Assembly: GCA_020809705.1 (NCBI GenBank)
Contig: CP085827.1
Coordinates: 3,782,001 to 3,846,000 of the forward strand
DNA length: 64,000 bases
Direction: 5' to 3'
Source: Calonectria ilicicola
Lineage: Eukaryota > Ascomycota > Sordariomycetes > Hypocreales > Nectriaceae
Shown here: in pieces, positions 1-11,884 of the stretch
How positions within the stretch are numbered: position 1 is the stretch's first letter
Layout: each line of letters opens with the position of its first letter
Made by a program: the position numbers and the translations under genes
Notes under the pieces: model-generated
What the model was told of the DNA's origin: nothing
What the model saw: only the letters and a program-made list of their open reading frames with translations
The model's database searches: none

Positions 1-640
1 CACACGAATCGACCAAGTAGAGTACCTCGAGATGCCTATGCAGCGTTGACGCCAACTGCGTAATCTCATCCCACCCCAGCGTATCGTGTGCTGAAAAGAC
101 ACAGCCTTCAACCACATCCAGGGCCACCTTTCTAGCGTCCTGTAGCGTCGATGCCATCTCGGCCGACCACTGGCTCCGGAGCACCTGTCCAATGCGGGAG
201 TGGAACACTTCGGCCTCATCCTCGTGTGCCTCATGGTTTTTATCACGGAAACGAAGCATCAGGACATCCAAGCTCGAGATGTTGATTTTACCGCCGCGGC
301 CGGGGAGGCAGACTGTAGTTGATCCATTCCTGGATGTCGTGGCCTGCGCTGTCCATGCGGCAAGGCGACTCGTTTGGCACAACGATCTTGTAATGTGGTA
401 CATGCTCGGATCCACCGAGCCGCAGTCCAGACGATCGAGAAACACGGTGTTTTTGTATTGTTCAAAAAGTGCTCGGTCCTTGATTTCGCACCCAACACTG
501 CCAAATGCCCTCGCAGGCCCGCCTGGATCTCGAGATGGGAAGCAAACATCGAAAACCTGCATGCAAGACCCGCTGAGACATGATTCCCATATTTCTGTCT
601 GGAGCTCCAGTGGCAGCTGAGGAAAGGGATGGAACGTCAT
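1..640 (-). CDS. 2EXR-domain protein, N-terminal part (cut by window edge)
   Basis: Reading the minus strand from the ATG at 640, the frame stays open for 213 codons to the left edge, so this is the 5' part of a longer gene. The first 25 residues hold the pattern FHPFPQLPLELQTEIW, matching the 2EXR/F-box-like motif at the N-terminus of a large Pezizomycotina family (aromatic-rich start, LPxELxxxIW). A cysteine- and aromatic-containing stretch follows, then a charged helix-rich part (residues about 130-213). The family has no established biochemical role; protein-protein interaction is usually assumed. No intron is needed in the visible part. The start is well placed because the motif begins three residues after the methionine. 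The motif is seen directly; the family name comes from memory; function is unknown. Confidence 0.72.
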   Translation of the reverse strand, partial: MTFHPFPQLPLELQTEIWESCLSGSCMQVFDVCFPSRDPGGPARAFGSVGCEIKDRALFEQYKNTVFLDRLDCGSVDPSMYHITRSLCQTSRLAAWTAQATTSRNGSTTVCLPGRGGKINISSLDVLMLRFRDKNHEAHEDEAEVFHSRIGQVLRSQWSAEMASTLQDARKVALDVVEGCVFSAHDTLGWDEITQLASTLHRHLEVLYLVDSC

Positions 641-3600
641 GTTAGCAATGGCTGAATCGTGTGGAAAAAGTAAATGGACCAGATTTGAATTGAATGAGCA
701 AAGCGGGATAAATCAATCCCAAGTCATAGATGTCGATGCTTGCGATGATGTGGATGCTGCGGATATACCATCAATCAATCACACGTCAGACTTTTTACCT
801 TGGATCGTCACCATCTAAAAGCCTCCCATCTGACTGCAAGGTAACAATACATCAGCGCTAGACGGGGGGGGAGGCCCATTTTAACCAGGAAGGCCAGGAA
901 GGCGTCACGAGCTGAAGCGCAAGAGGGGCAAACTCTAGATAGGTGCGGTGCGGAGTAGCTTGGGGGTAGTTTTTCTTTTTTTGGAGGGGCAAGCGGATAA
1001 GCCAGGATCTGCGGCTAGTATCAATCGGTAACCGGTAATTCGGAAGAGATGCATCCTGGGGGAGCATTTCGTCATGGGTCGAGAAGAGGAGGGGGGGCAA
1101 GTATGGGGAAGGCTCATAATGAGAAGCCATGATGTGGAATCATGATGGCTGAATTGGACTCTTTGACGTTGGAAAAAATCCGAGGTAGAAAGTATTGCCG
1201 AGCCATTATGGTTAAAGAAGACGAAGATAAATAATACAGACAATATATTACATTTTATTATGGAGCAAAAAGAAGAAAAGGGAGTTGGGGGGGAATTTGG
1301 TATTACCGCATCTGGACATGCTTATACATGTGCAGCTATTCGCACCTTGGAGTTGCAAGGCAATCCACCAACTAAGTCACAGGCTGGGTCATTCGCACCG
1401 GTTTCTCGGCTCGTAGTCAGCGCTAATAAAGACATCCAGAGCTGAATGTCAGATTGCGGTCGCCTTATCCTATCGGCGACATATTGCAATCTGATGTCGA
1501 GGGGTCTTTGGGATGGTCAGACTTGGACAGCTGTGTTGATAACCCAGCCTAGTAGAAGGGTGGTGCAGCCATGTTGCAAAAAAGGGCGCTTCAAGACTGG
1601 GTCTAATATTTTCAAGCACCCCTATGAATAATGCTTCCATTTTTGGATTCTTACTTTGCAGATTAATAAGAAAAAAAAAGTGACGTTCAAATCCTTCCCA
1701 GCTGGAATTCGGAACATCTACCTGCAAACTACGATGCAGCTCCATTTTCCCACCGGCAACGCATTTCAGCACATGGAGTCATAGACCCGAGGGGTTGTAA
1801 TGGACCATTTTATAAGACATCTTTCTCATTATTTGTTTCATATGGCACAATCCTCTCTTGTGAATTTGGGAGGCGGTAAAGTGTCTTCGTGTCTCCAAAC
1901 ATCCTCTAAGGTACCAACGATGATGCAGAGGCATGGGGTTGAGTCCGTCTTCTATTGGCAGCATGTTCTTCGTATCAATTTATACTCGCAAGCTTTGCGT
2001 CTCAAAGGTAAGCTGCCTAGTCCGTCTTGTAAACCATTCCTACTTGATCCCATTGCCAAAACAACTTCCTCACTCTATCCTCATACTCCTTACTTACTCC
2101 CTCATAACACCACATTGTCTTTCTCCCTCTCCCCTCTTTCAAGCCTTCTAATCACCGTCTGTACAACTTCCCCTCCTGAGTCCGGACATCCACGACCAAC
2201 ACCGCACGCAAGCTGAGCAGTTTCCGAGACATGCATCTTGTGCAACACGCGCCCAGAACAGTCCTGGCCACCCAGCCACGGCCGCGTGTAATCCCCTCGT
2301 TCACCCCCTACCTCTCTTGTTTTCTTCTTCCCTCTCTTAGGCCTCTCCGCTCTAATCATATTTTCGTGGAGTAAGCCATGAGTCCTGCACGTCGCCCTTT
2401 TCTTCTTTCCTCATGTTTCCCCGATGTCATCGTATCCAATGCTGTGGACCGCACACGCCCGCGCACACACACAGAGACAAACCACGATACCCACTCACTC
2501 GATCCTGGTGTGATAGGAACGCTGTGAAACTGTGATCCAGTGCCTCTAGCGCCCTGTCTTTTCTTTTCTTTTCTTTAGGTGCAAGCCCGCCGATCGGTGT
2601 TGCGCGAGTCCATCCTTACTTGCATTTTGCATCAGCGGCGCAGTGTCAATACGAGACAGGTTGACTTGTCTGGGCATCAAGGTTGATGCTTTTTCCCATG
2701 TTCTTTTATTAGGCCACGTAGGGTGTTGTTGTGCTGTCCATAAGCGTCCTATCTGTTCTCATGCTTCAGCAAGCATGGAAAGCCTTGGTCTGTCTGAAAC
2801 GATAAGCCATGATGTATATCCTGGGTAGCCCGAACTATCCGAGATGTTATGAACAAGCTGTCTTCCTCAGTGGAGAGAGACAGGTCTTTGGGCATGTCCA
2901 TCCGAGAGGGCTTTGTGCCAGTGGTCAAGGGCGGCGTCCTGGATCATGGCGCCTTTTGAGTAAATACCAATTTGCCCATTTTGCAACTCGAGTTTTCCAA
3001 ATTAGGAATCCTGTTCAATCCTATTCCGCTCTCCTGTTCCCCCATCCCTCCACGCCACCAAATCATTGCCAAAAAGCCATTGTTGCCCGATCGCCCCAGC
3101 CAGCTTTGCCACCAAATTGATTATCATTATAGTTTTTTTTCTTCATGTATGCGCGGCCATGGGCATCTCAGCCGCCTAATACTCTTCAAACGGACCTCTT
3201 TCCTTTTTTTCTTTTTTTTCCCCCTTTCCAACTGTCGTACAGAAAATTGTATTTGTTACACATCTCTAGTTCTGCTCCCCAAGTGTCCCACCCATCCAAC
3301 CCTCGTCTTTGGGGGATGCAAATTCATTATTGAACACCTCCCTCCCCCCTCCATCACCAGCACACCTCTACGAGAGACCATTCTTTGGAAATAGCTGTCT
3401 CGAGTTTCCCTCTTTTCTTTTCCTCTCTCTCTTCTCCTTCCATTGCCAATACGCCAGAGACCCGGGCGGCTTTTGCGGCGCCGTTGAGATGCAACGAGGG
3501 GGACTGCCATGTCTCTCATGGGCTGCTAATGTGGAATTGGGATCTTCGGCTATTCAATCTTTGTATCATGACTTTTTTTTAAACTTCTGAGGTCTCTCTC

Positions 3601-3830
3601 GTAGATTTTCGTCTTTTTTTTTCATATATAAAACTTACTGGTAATCGTTTGCAAATGACAGTGCAGTTAGTTTCTCATCATCATCATCATACCGCATGGT
3701 TGAGAAGGGACGTCAACAACCAGCTTGATCAGACTTATTCCCCTCACACCCTACCTGCTATACGTCCACCAACTGTTCCCACCACTTCCTTGCCGCCACT
3801 TCCATCATCATAATCATCATCACCATCACC
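641..3830. other. Intergenic, no supported gene
   Basis: About 3.2 kb between the 2EXR gene (upstream side) and the first cysteine-rich gene. Open frames here are short, unlike proteins, and lack splice partners. The sequence holds pyrimidine tracts, a TTTTC repeat near 2551-2577 and CAT trinucleotide runs near 3678 and 3800-3830, as expected of promoter and leader DNA. The last few hundred bases probably include the 5' UTR of the gene starting at 3831. Confidence 0.6.
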
Positions 3831-4160
3831 ATGTGCCATCAACTTACTTTCCGGCTCGCATGTGAGCATGTATCCACCCACATACAGCCCTGCGCCGCGG
3901 GACTTCCCAACAAGCCGTGCAAAAACCTCACCAAGCAGTCGCTACCATACCCACCGCCCTCGGGGTACACGCTGCCCAAGTGTCCACTGCCCGACTGCCC
4001 CTTCGAGGCCAAGAACCAGGCCTGGGACTGTTGCTGGTGCGGCAAGACGTGGAATGTTGGCGGCCGCTGCAGCTGTGTCATGCTCCTCGAGGGTAGCCAG
4101 TACCGGTGTGAGCATATTTGCTGCAAGTCGTGCACACCTTCGAGGGACTACTTTTCTTAG
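3831..4160 (+). CDS. Small cysteine-rich protein A (15 Cys), tandem paralogue of 5901-6589
   Basis: Single-exon gene for 109 residues with 15 cysteines. It starts MCH and carries, in order, CEH (residues 11-13), a C-K-N motif (30-32), CPLPDCPF (about 51-58), a CCWC cluster (67-70), CSC (79-81) and CEHICCKSC (93-101). The spacing suggests two or more metal-binding modules rather than a secreted disulfide protein, since there is no signal peptide. The same framework recurs in the next gene downstream (5901), so the two are clearly paralogous. The ATG at 3831 follows a CAT/CAC-repeat leader and is supported because the paralogue also begins MCH. I do not recognise a named domain; zinc binding is inferred from the Cys/His pattern only. 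Confidence 0.7.
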   Translation: MCHQLTFRLACEHVSTHIQPCAAGLPNKPCKNLTKQSLPYPPPSGYTLPKCPLPDCPFEAKNQAWDCCWCGKTWNVGGRCSCVMLLEGSQYRCEHICCKSCTPSRDYFS

Positions 4161-5900
4161 GTGCGCGAGAAAAAGACAGGAAAACACAAGGGGTGGGGGG
4201 TACGCAATGCTGAGCGACATGTAAGTCTACGTGTGCGTGCACGTTTCAGCAAAGTCGAGGGTCGGGTCATCTACAAACCGATAAGAAAGCAGTCGTAGTT
4301 CTATTCTGTACCTAGGTCGGATAAGGGAGTGGGAAGGGAGGGCCTTTCCATTGCGAGTTTACCGTTACACATTCACCATCGCTCTAGAAATGACTGGACA
4401 CCCAGTCTCATCTTCTCAGGAAGCTGTTTTAGTTTTTAATTCTTCATCAACTCCTCATATCATTCATTCATTGATAGACTCAAAGGCCCTTTTTAGGCTC
4501 TCGCACACAATTAATTTTTGGGGGGAGAAAGAAAAAGACGCACCGTGTTCATGCTCTCTCATGTCATGCATGAGTGATCTCGATGCTCACAGGAGGACAA
4601 GATCGCGACCATCTCCGATCCCCAGCCCAACTCTCAAGCCATCCGCGATCTCAACTCATCTGTGGCTTGCTCTGTTGGTCCCGACAATGGCGTGTGGGTT
4701 TCATCGTACAAGATCCCGTCCACTTGCATCCAGTGTCCAGGGGCCCAAATCGCCATCGCACAAGTGCAAATCCCTCCCTCGGGGTAATACGAGGCCCCAA
4801 GTCAGCCTCACTTTGAGCGAGCCCGCAAAATATCGGGCCACCAAGATTCGACCGATCCAGAGGTCTGCATGCATAGGCAGAAGGGCCATCTTCTTGGCAT
4901 TTGAATCGGCTAGGCAGGGTGTTGTGCGGTCAGCAATTAGGTTTCCGCGAATGTCTCACTTAGAGAGCCTTCAGCCGAAAAGGCCTATTTTGAGCCTCAG
5001 CTCAGACACTTGCCCAGGAACCTTCTTGGTGAAATACGCACGCATATCGGAGGTTCCGCTGGTCCCAGATCCTCACAAACCTAGGATCGCGGGTCAGATC
5101 TGGATCTCCAGCATCCAGGGTTAGCCATGGCTCGATCGATCGATCATCAGAGACATGGCGGCCATCTCTGTCATACTTGTTGCTGGTGGTGGGGTGCGCC
5201 TGTGGTGCTACCACCACAGCTCTCAGGTGCTCCTTTCTTTTCTTTTTGTAAAGCAATAGATCAGTAATTTTTCTGCAGTTGGTCTCAAGGGTTCGTCTCT
5301 GTGGCGGCCTATAGATTACTGCCAAAGAGGAAATCTTTGTCTTCGTAACACCATCTCGACTCCTCTCAGATGACCGACCGAGACATTGGGACGCCCGCTC
5401 ATGGCTTGCATACAAGCCTGCCGTATCAGATCCAGCCATTCCAACCCTGATGATGCAGTCTCAGCATCAGTTGGTAGAGATTGCGCAGGTCTAGTGTGGT
5501 GGACGCCGCCACTCGTTCGACAGCTGAGGGGTTGCTGACGCCTGTCGATGCTTTTGGGAGCAGATGATCACAGCCAGTTTCAAGGTCAAGGCTCTCGGGA
5601 GCGAGAGGTTGCTTTGCTGAGTGCATTCGCTGCTACTGCAGGCCTAGAGCCTTTGATCTGCCGTCTTGAGAGAGGACTGATTTGCATCCCGAGGATTTGC
5701 TATTCGCTGTGCATTGCGTTGTCAAGCACAGCTATAAATACGAGGGCAGGATGCCATCCATAAACACCAGAGCTCTGTGTTTGCTCACAGATGTCTGGTT
5801 GTTGAGGTTCTCTATAAGCAACCCTTCCCTTCTTCTTCCTCTTTCGGTACCAAATAATCCACTTCTCCTATACTTTAGGTATCCGGAACATTGTCAAAAG
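4161..5900. other. Intergenic between the two cysteine-rich paralogues
   Basis: A 257-codon open frame (4351-5124, +) lies here, but its composition is unremarkable, it matches no pattern I know and has no paralogue next to the other copy, so I do not call it. The 100 bases before 5901 are pyrimidine-rich, consistent with the leader of the second paralogue. Confidence 0.5.
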
Positions 5901-6589
5901 ATGTGTCACGGTCACCCACGACACCACCCTTGCGCCCACACATCCATCAACTGGCACTACTGCCCAGCAGCACTCATAGACTTGGAGACAGGTTATGAGA
6001 CGCCTTGCAGAAACACCACGTTTGCCCCTACCCAGCCCATTGCCACCAGATGCCCCCTGCGGAACTGTCAGTTCAAAGACTTGGGCGGCAGCTGGACCTG
6101 TTGCTCGTGCAAACAGGGGCCCAACACTCGGGGCTGGTGCACCATGACTACAAGCAGGACACAGATGAACCCCGAGTCCCTTGTCATCGAGGAAATAGAA
6201 ACCACATGTGACCACGGGTGTTGTAGCAATTGCATCCGATCCGGTAAGTGGTCGCGGCGGGGTGCGTGCTTGTTAATATCGGAATATTTCAACTGACTTG
6301 CCCAGGCCCAAGCAGGGATTCAACACCAGATATGAAATTTCCCGAGGCGCGAAAGAGTTCAGCCTCTCGGAGATTTGGGTACGGCAGTACCACCAAGTCG
6401 CACCGGCGCCCATCTACCTTTTCGCTGTCCGGAGGGATCCCGGGCACGAGAGACGAGCCATCCTCGTCGTCCGGGTCCAGCTCGTCGTCCAGCCCAGACG
6501 AGTACCAGCACGATGACATGGATTACCCATCCAAGAAGAGCAAATCCAGCAAGTCTTGCAGTAAGCGACATAAGAGCAAGAAGAGGTAA
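5901..6589 (+). CDS. Small cysteine-rich protein B with basic Ser-rich tail, two exons
   Basis: Exons 5901-6243 and 6306-6589 join across a 62-nt GT-AG intron (donor GTAAGT, CTGAC-like branch, acceptor CCCAG) to give about 209 residues. The first 115 residues share the cysteine framework of the 3831 gene: MCH start, CAH, C-R-N, CPLRNC, CCSC, and CDHGCCSNC. After the intron comes a different, low-complexity tail: a Ser-rich acidic patch (SSSSGSSSSSS) and a Lys/Arg/Ser-rich C-terminus (SKRHKSKKR) that could serve as a nuclear localisation or nucleic-acid-binding segment. The first paralogue stops just where this intron begins, so the tail is a gain here or a loss there. The start is fixed by the shared MCH. 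Function unknown; metal binding is inferred. Confidence 0.7.
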
Positions 6590-9500
6590 TTATATGTGGG
6601 TTGGATTTGATGAGATGAACGAATTTCGTTTGTTGCGTTCGTTATGGGTGTGTAATATGGGATGGAGACGGTATTTGGGGACAAGAATGTGTATTATTGG
6701 TCAGAGCATGCCAGGTCGGTCTGGGCCATGATAATGAGAGCGTCGGCATATCGGTGACCTTCCCCATATCTAGAAGAGACGATTGAAGTCATCACAATCA
6801 TGTCATTGTCGCTGTACTATTGCCATCGTGATGACACGCATACATGCATCCGTCAAAGCGTGATATGATGGTCTGTCACTGTTGACAAGTCATATCGTCA
6901 ATGGCGCCACAAGCTGCATCCACAACTACATGGCTGAAGCGTCCCTTGGTTGCCGCCCCCGCCTTTCACCCACTTGACGACGGCTCCCAAAGTGGGCTCT
7001 TTTTTTCTCTCTTCTCATCTGCCCTACAGAGTGGTACCAGGTTCCGGGCCAAGCCATGTTGGTATAATTTAGCCGGGTGGCCCAGAATTAGTGACTGCTC
7101 TGAAGCAGGCTTGAGTGTGCCGGCGGGGGCCCCTCTCGGATGATAGATGAATGTCATTACCGTCCGAGGCTAGGCCACGTAGATGGAGCCTAGTCTGGGC
7201 AAGCGTCTGTGTCAGGAGGTCTTTTCCTCTCGGCTTTGGGCTCTAAGTTTTGGCGTTACCTCGGGCCTGGGCCTCCAATGTCTCGAGGCATCACGAAGGC
7301 TACGAAGGTTCCGGGACAGAGGGCGGCAAAGAATGTGAATGAAGGTGCTGCGAAAGCATGCACGAGGTTCGGATCGCATGCCTGACCCCTGAGACGAGCC
7401 ACGTGCGGCGGGTGCAGCGAAAGGGAAGGGATTGACGGCAGTGCATGCTCCTGGGCAGTTGATGCGTCATTCTCCAAGGGTTGGGCCGGCGTTGGTGTTG
7501 CAAAAGAGGATGCACAAGCGGGCTGAAACGTGAGCCCATGTCGGTGGCCGGGAGGTCACCTCGTGGGGAGAACGTGGGAAGCTGGCATTTGCAATTAATT
7601 GTTGCATGCTCAGACAGGAACAAGAATCAATATCTGGCCCGTGAGCGGGTACGTGAGCGTGTGCGTGAGCAGCAAGCATTGGCGCCGTTCCTCGCCCGTC
7701 CCCTCTGGGGGCAGCTGCTTTGACAGGATGAGGCCAGAGAGCGTCAGAGGCTAGCCCAGACTGATTGACAGCCAACGCCTTTCCTCTGGACAGCCAGCCA
7801 GCGCGGCGCACTTGCAACCCCCCTGCAAGCTCGTCGATGGAACGACGAAAGGTGATCGGCGCCCACCGGCTCCCCTCTCATCTGGCGTGTTGCTGGAGGA
7901 GGCGATTCGGAGAGCTGGGGCCATTCTTAGTGGCCGCCCCACGACGCTCAGCACAGCGCCAACGACGCCGTCGCGGCCCTGCGCATCTGCATGTGGGAGG
8001 GACGGAAACCCAACCAGCGCTGGGCCAGAGGAACGATTCCGATGTTGTTTCAGCGACTCGCCCAGGGATCGGAGCGAGGGGACGCGAGCACGCCAGGGTC
8101 AGCTAGGTCTGTTCTGGGTCGAGCTGCGTGCTAAAGATGTTTGAAGATAAGGGAAAAACACTTCCAGGGGAATAACAAGGCAACAAACAGGGCGAGCGTG
8201 GTGGCTGGTGTATGTGTACAGACGTATAGGACCTGTATTGCTGTGATGTACGGGGTACCTCGTACCTACAAGGTTCACTTACAGCAACCACCTCAAGCCC
8301 GACTACCACCAATGTACTTACAGCACGCTCCATCATCAGCCCAGACCAGCGCGCAGCACAAGCCCAGGCCACTGCCGAAGTCCTAGCTCTCTCTACTCCA
8401 TCATCTTGGTTCACATTTTGCTCCGTCCAAGGAAAAAAAAAAAGAAACAAGAAACCATGTCCTCGTAATGGGCTGATGATCTCCCCGCATCCGACTCCAT
8501 CATGACCTTCTCGACTGCTTCTCTCGCCAAAACCCTCGTCTACTTTTTTGCTTTTGGGATAAGCTCTCAACGGGACGGCCTGGACCACGTGTGGTGGAAA
8601 GTCAATAAGGGGCCGGCCTAGCGGGGATCAGGCATCGGATCGACAAAGCCATCAGCGGCGAATTCCTTCTACGCCTAGTTAGACTTTGACAATGTCTTGC
8701 ATCAAGGAGTTGATTTGGGTCAGACAGTAATTAGTTTTATTTTTTGCTGTTGTTACTGCTGCTACTCCTGCTACTGCTTTCTTTTTTTTTCTCTTCCGTC
8801 CTGTTTCTCACTGCCCGCCATGTCTTGGATTAATCAAGGCCGCCAAGAGGAAAGTGGGCAAAAAATGGCCCCCTTTTGCGGTGCAAATGGTCTCATTCTC
8901 AAATCACACACGGCCACACGCACATATGTATGGACATGACATAGCTACAGTTTCCGTGGGCGGACAAGGCTCAGAATGTGGCTCCCGCGCGGCCACGCAC
9001 GCGGTGGCTTGAAGCCTAGAGCTGCAAGCCCCAGCTGAAGACTTGGCCAGCGAGCCCCCGAGGGAGGAGGCGAGAAACAAGAATAAACAGAGAGCACCCT
9101 GGGGCTGCATACCCGAAGCAAGCAGCCTTTAGCTAGCGTGCTAGTTGTGTCGTGTGTCCCAGCGAGAGGTACCCACGGGTTCACGGTCGGCGGGCTCACT
9201 AGCACAGGTTGACTTTGCTAGGCCGAGTCGAGGCACATGCTCTGTCGATCAATGCAGCGTTGGCGGATCATCTCAAGACTTTTTCGCGTCATTCCAGCAG
9301 GGCGAGCAACAATGTGAATTCATGACGCTGGTGCCGTGGCTCAGCGTTTAAACCAGAAGCGACCAATGCCAATTGCTTGTCTGTCTGCCTGTCTGTGACT
9401 GTCCGCCATCTGGAAATCTGCAGGGGAAAAAAAATAAACAGCAGGGACAAAAGTGCCTACCTAGACGACATGTTTTCTTTTCTTTTTCGTTTTCTTCGCC

Positions 9501-11500
9501 TCGATCATCGCATGTATGAATGTATGCGCCCCGGGTCCCGCCGAAGCTGGCTGACCACCACCCGTAACTAATGCGCCTATGCACACCCTGTAGAGAGGCC
9601 CTATCAGCGCACTCGCGCCCAGGGCACCCGCTCCCCCACTGCCCCAAAGCGCCGGGCATCCACCAATCGTCCACTGGAGCAGCCCACTGAAGGAGGGGGG
9701 ACCCTTGGACAACGTAGCGCTCAGGGGGGCCGCGCTGTGAGATGTCATCTACCCTCCACAACAGGCTCGCCGTTGCAAAGAGGCGGTGCTCACTAGAGGG
9801 CCTGCCCGCTGCAAGGGCCGAAAAGGAAGAAGAAAAAAAAAAGAGAGCTCCAAGCAAGCAATGCCGTGAAGAAGAAGGATGGAGATGGGGGAGGGGACCG
9901 TGCCTCAATCTCTTCCTGTCTGCTGTTCCTGTTCCTGTTCCCAATGACCAAGTCATACGGTGTACCATCGGTGAATGTACCGCCATGTACTTTTGTTCCC
10001 CATTTACACGTGGGCAAGTTAAGCTCCAGCACTCCGAAGGCCCGGCAAGCCATGTCCTCAGCCATCAACCATATTCCCTCGACTCTCACTTCACGTCCAC
10101 AAATAGATTTTCCACCTAGGCGCTCACTTGCAATGCAGACTACTAGTCACCACTCTGGTCAGAGTTTGTACCTTTCCCCCCCTGGGTATCACTTGGTATC
10201 CATGGAGCCATTTTTTTACGCAACAGGGCAGACAGCCAACCAACCATGGCCCAAAGTCACATCTGAAACCCAACTCTCTTTCTAGCCCCCCTCTCTCCTT
10301 TCATGCTCGCTGGCTCGGCTTGACATTTAATATATTCCGCCCGCCTCCCTCTCGCTCGTGCTTCATCTCTCTTCTCCCACCTCGTTTCCTCTATCCTCTT
10401 TTTTTTCTTCCCTTCTTAAACTCACAACTCCTCTTCTTCTTCTTCTTCTCAACAACAACAACAACAACAACAACTCATCATCTAAGCGAAACCAACGGCC
10501 AAAACTCGCCCTCACCCTCACCTCTCTCCGGCCCTTGCTCCCCCCCCCAAAAAAAAAATCCCCCGGTCCGGCGCCATCCTTGTCCCATGTCCCCTTAGCC
10601 CACAGCTTTAGGCCAAACCCCCGTCAAACACTTGCCAGCGGTTTGCTGCTTGGACGAACCCCATCCCATCCCAGGAGGATCGTCGCCGTTTTGCGCCCTG
10701 ACCATTCATTCTGTACCTCTTTAGTATAGAACCAGCCCCCGAACCCAACGGCACTACCCATCCTCGACCCGCTGTGTCTCCGGCTTAATCCCCCCCAGAA
10801 ATCTCCTTCTTTTCCCTCGCCGTCCGCCCGTCTTCTCCTCTCATTCTCCATCCCATCTTACTACTCCCGTCCTGCTCCGGCGCCAACCCCAACCGAGTCC
10901 GCCAAATCGACCGACCAACCCGACGACCTACACGGCAGTGATTTGAACATCACTTCCTCCCCTGCCCTGTCTGCTTCCTTCTCGCCTCTATCTGCTGGCC
11001 AACCGAGTTTCACATAGTATCCACTGCCAACGTCGTATTCGTCATGCCTGCGTCGTTGGATTCCTCCCGGCCCATCATGGCCCCTTCGGTAAGTCTGACC
11101 ACCACCACCAGCACAACCACCACTGTCGGCCTCTCCTCTGCTGCCCACAGCTCGCGGCCTCCTCACCTTGCTCTGCTGCCCCTCTCATCATAAACATATT
11201 CCACATCCCCCTGCCCCGTTGTTTCTCGTGTGCCGTCATCGTCTGCTTTCTGCCTGCCGCCTATTCGTCCTCTCCCCTTGCAGCACACTGTCAGCTTTCG
11301 GGCTCACTTCCGGCCTTGCTTCTGTTTGTGTTCGTCCCCGTCTCCGGTTTCTCCAGCTTGTCTCTGTCTCTGGTCTTTTTTGTGCCAGATAATTCCCCTT
11401 CAGTCCCCCCAAGTGCGGTCGCCTGACCCTTTTGTCTCACTGTCTTGTCTCACCTGCTTGCCCTCGTACCGCGCCGCCGTCTAAACCTCAGTGTCCCATC
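6590..11500. other. Intergenic, no supported gene; pyrimidine-rich leader near 10.3-11.5 kb
   Basis: Nearly 5 kb without a convincing coding region. From about 10.27 kb the plus strand becomes very C/T-rich, with a CAA repeat at about 10450-10475, typical of a long fungal promoter/leader feeding the gene at 11501. An ATG at 11044 opens a 15-codon frame ending in a good donor (CG|GTAAGT at 11089). Splicing it to an AG at 11490-11491 would add an 18-residue N-terminal extension to the 11501 protein; otherwise the intron is in the leader or the frame is an upstream ORF. Confidence 0.5.
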
Positions 11501-11884
11501 ATGGCTGCCTCACCCTCCACCGCAACCCCCGATCGCAAACCAGCTCCTGCGCAAGCCAGTACTAACATGCCTGCCTCAAAGTCCCGCAACTCTGTCCGAT
11601 TCAGCACCTACAGCATGGCGCCCTCGTTCGCTGCCACCGTCCAGACGTCCGACTCTGTCCACGCCGAGATCCGCGACATCGCCTCGGGCCTCGACCGCAT
11701 GGAGAACAAGGCCCTCACCTCTCAGCGCGTCATCCTCAGCGACCACAAGGCCGACACCATGAGCAAGCTCGCCCTCGGTGCCAAGCTCGAGCGCGCTCTT
11801 GACCGAAGAATGAGCGGCCAGGACGCCGTCATGCGACCCCGTGGAAAGAGCATCTCCGAGAAGCTCAGCGAGAAGCACGAGTAA
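11501..11884 (+). CDS. Small conserved-looking fungal protein, function unknown
   Basis: A 127-residue frame with strongly C-ending codons, typical of a well-expressed fungal gene. The first 35 residues are Pro/Ala/Thr/Ser-rich and probably disordered. The core begins SRNSVRFSTYSMAPSFAATV (about residues 31-50), followed by a helical region with HAEIRDIASGLDRMENKALT and a basic C-terminus with KLERALDRRMSGQDA. There is no signal peptide or membrane segment. I believe similar small proteins occur across Sordariomycetes, but I cannot name one. The ATG at 11501 is the simplest start; an upstream exon at 11044-11088 spliced to 11492 is possible and in phase. A 1.5-kb spacer separates it from the convergent SEC72 gene. 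Confidence 0.68.
   Translation: MAASPSTATPDRKPAPAQASTNMPASKSRNSVRFSTYSMAPSFAATVQTSDSVHAEIRDIASGLDRMENKALTSQRVILSDHKADTMSKLALGAKLERALDRRMSGQDAVMRPRGKSISEKLSEKHE

Noticed and set aside
4351..5124. 257-codon plus-strand open frame between the cysteine-rich paralogues
   Set aside because: No domain, no repeat of the paralogy around it, Ser/Pro/Arg-rich composition like chance GC-rich frames, and no splice or start context.
9348..9986. 212-codon minus-strand open frame
   Set aside because: Composition shifts from basic to Trp/Cys-rich and ends in phenylalanine runs encoded by simple sequence; no conserved-looking core.
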